From Synchiropus splendidus (Eukaryota; Chordata; Actinopteri; Syngnathiformes; Callionymidae): a stretch of 64,000 nucleotides of DNA. The DNA lies in the NCBI RefSeq assembly GCF_027744825.2, contig NC_071342.1, positions 23,342,001-23,406,000 of the forward strand. The letters run 5' to 3'. Position 1 is the first letter of the stretch, and each line of letters begins with the position of its first letter. Of this stretch, positions 63,700 to 64,000 are shown one piece after another. The translations under genes and the position numbers were made by a program. The notes beneath the pieces are model-generated. The model did no database searches. It was given only the letters and a program-made list of their open reading frames with translations, and was not told where the DNA came from.

Positions 63700-64000
63700 A
63701 CATCCTGCTGGGTGGAGGTGAGGTGGAGTCAGGGACTCGACTAGAGCATCAAGCAGGGCTCCTTATTCTGACCAAACTGGCACAGTTCATGGGAATTGTG
63801 CATTTATTATACAATATTCATGGTGTTGGACTCAGACAGTTCAATGGAGCCGTCTGTCTGCTGTATCTCATGTCTCTGAACAGTTGACTTGAACTATGGA
63901 GCAGTCTGGACACATTTCCTAGATGCTACTGAAGAAACATTAGAAACCAGGTGAAGAAATGATCATGGAGTAGATTCTATTCTCCAAATCATGATACAAA
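63700..64000. other. Right edge of the window, nothing assigned
   Basis: Probably intron of the minus-strand gene that ends at 62,923. I see no exon with both splice sites here. Confidence 0.35.

Overview
The window is nuclear DNA from a ray-finned fish, most likely a spiny-rayed (acanthomorph) teleost with a compact genome. Genes are split by short GT-AG introns. There are many CA/GT microsatellites, hAT- and Tc1-type transposon remnants, tails of fish non-LTR retrotransposons, and vertebrate genes in teleost form. There are no operons or prokaryotic signals. All gene models were built by joining exons by eye: splice sites and reading phases were checked along each model, and family assignment comes from recognising conserved motifs. 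No database search was run.

Layout. 1-7,049: repeat-rich intergenic DNA with a TCTA microsatellite and a nested pair of hAT-like elements with target-site duplications. 7,050-11,928 (minus): a class II facilitative sugar transporter (SLC2A/GLUT) in at least 11 exons, first exon not found. 11,929-19,075: intergenic, with a ~98-bp purine-rich minisatellite and a 28-bp minisatellite. 19,076-20,115 (plus): the homeobox gene lbx1. 20,116-29,693: a 9.6-kb gap with many copies of a CA-bounded repeat (family A) and AT-rich candidate regulatory stretches. 29,694-32,562 (plus): the homeobox gene tlx1, so the ancient lbx1-tlx1 linkage is kept. 35,410-36,098 (plus): sdhaf4. 37,215-39,824 (plus): cep68. 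40,548-45,323 (minus): rab1a, tail to tail with cep68. 46,674-57,012 (minus): a calcium homeostasis modulator cluster in which two calhm2 copies flank calhm3. 60,212-61,643 (plus): cdk1. 62,923-63,686 (minus): the 3' end of an unidentified gene that runs off the window.

These genes do not form one pathway. lbx1 and tlx1 are developmental transcription factors. The CALHM proteins form large-pore channels. cep68 and rab1a serve centrosome cohesion and ER-to-Golgi traffic. sdhaf4 assembles respiratory complex II, and cdk1 drives mitosis. cep68-rab1a and lbx1-tlx1 are linkages shared with other vertebrates.

The most interesting points are: near-complete nucleotide identity between the bodies of the two calhm2 paralogues while their ends differ, which suggests gene conversion; a PSTAVRE instead of PSTAIRE cyclin-binding helix in cdk1; hAT-like elements whose 8-bp target duplications can be read directly, one inserted into another element and one into a family A repeat; and the family A repeat itself, about 250-300 bp, bounded by CA/TG tracts, with at least eleven copies.
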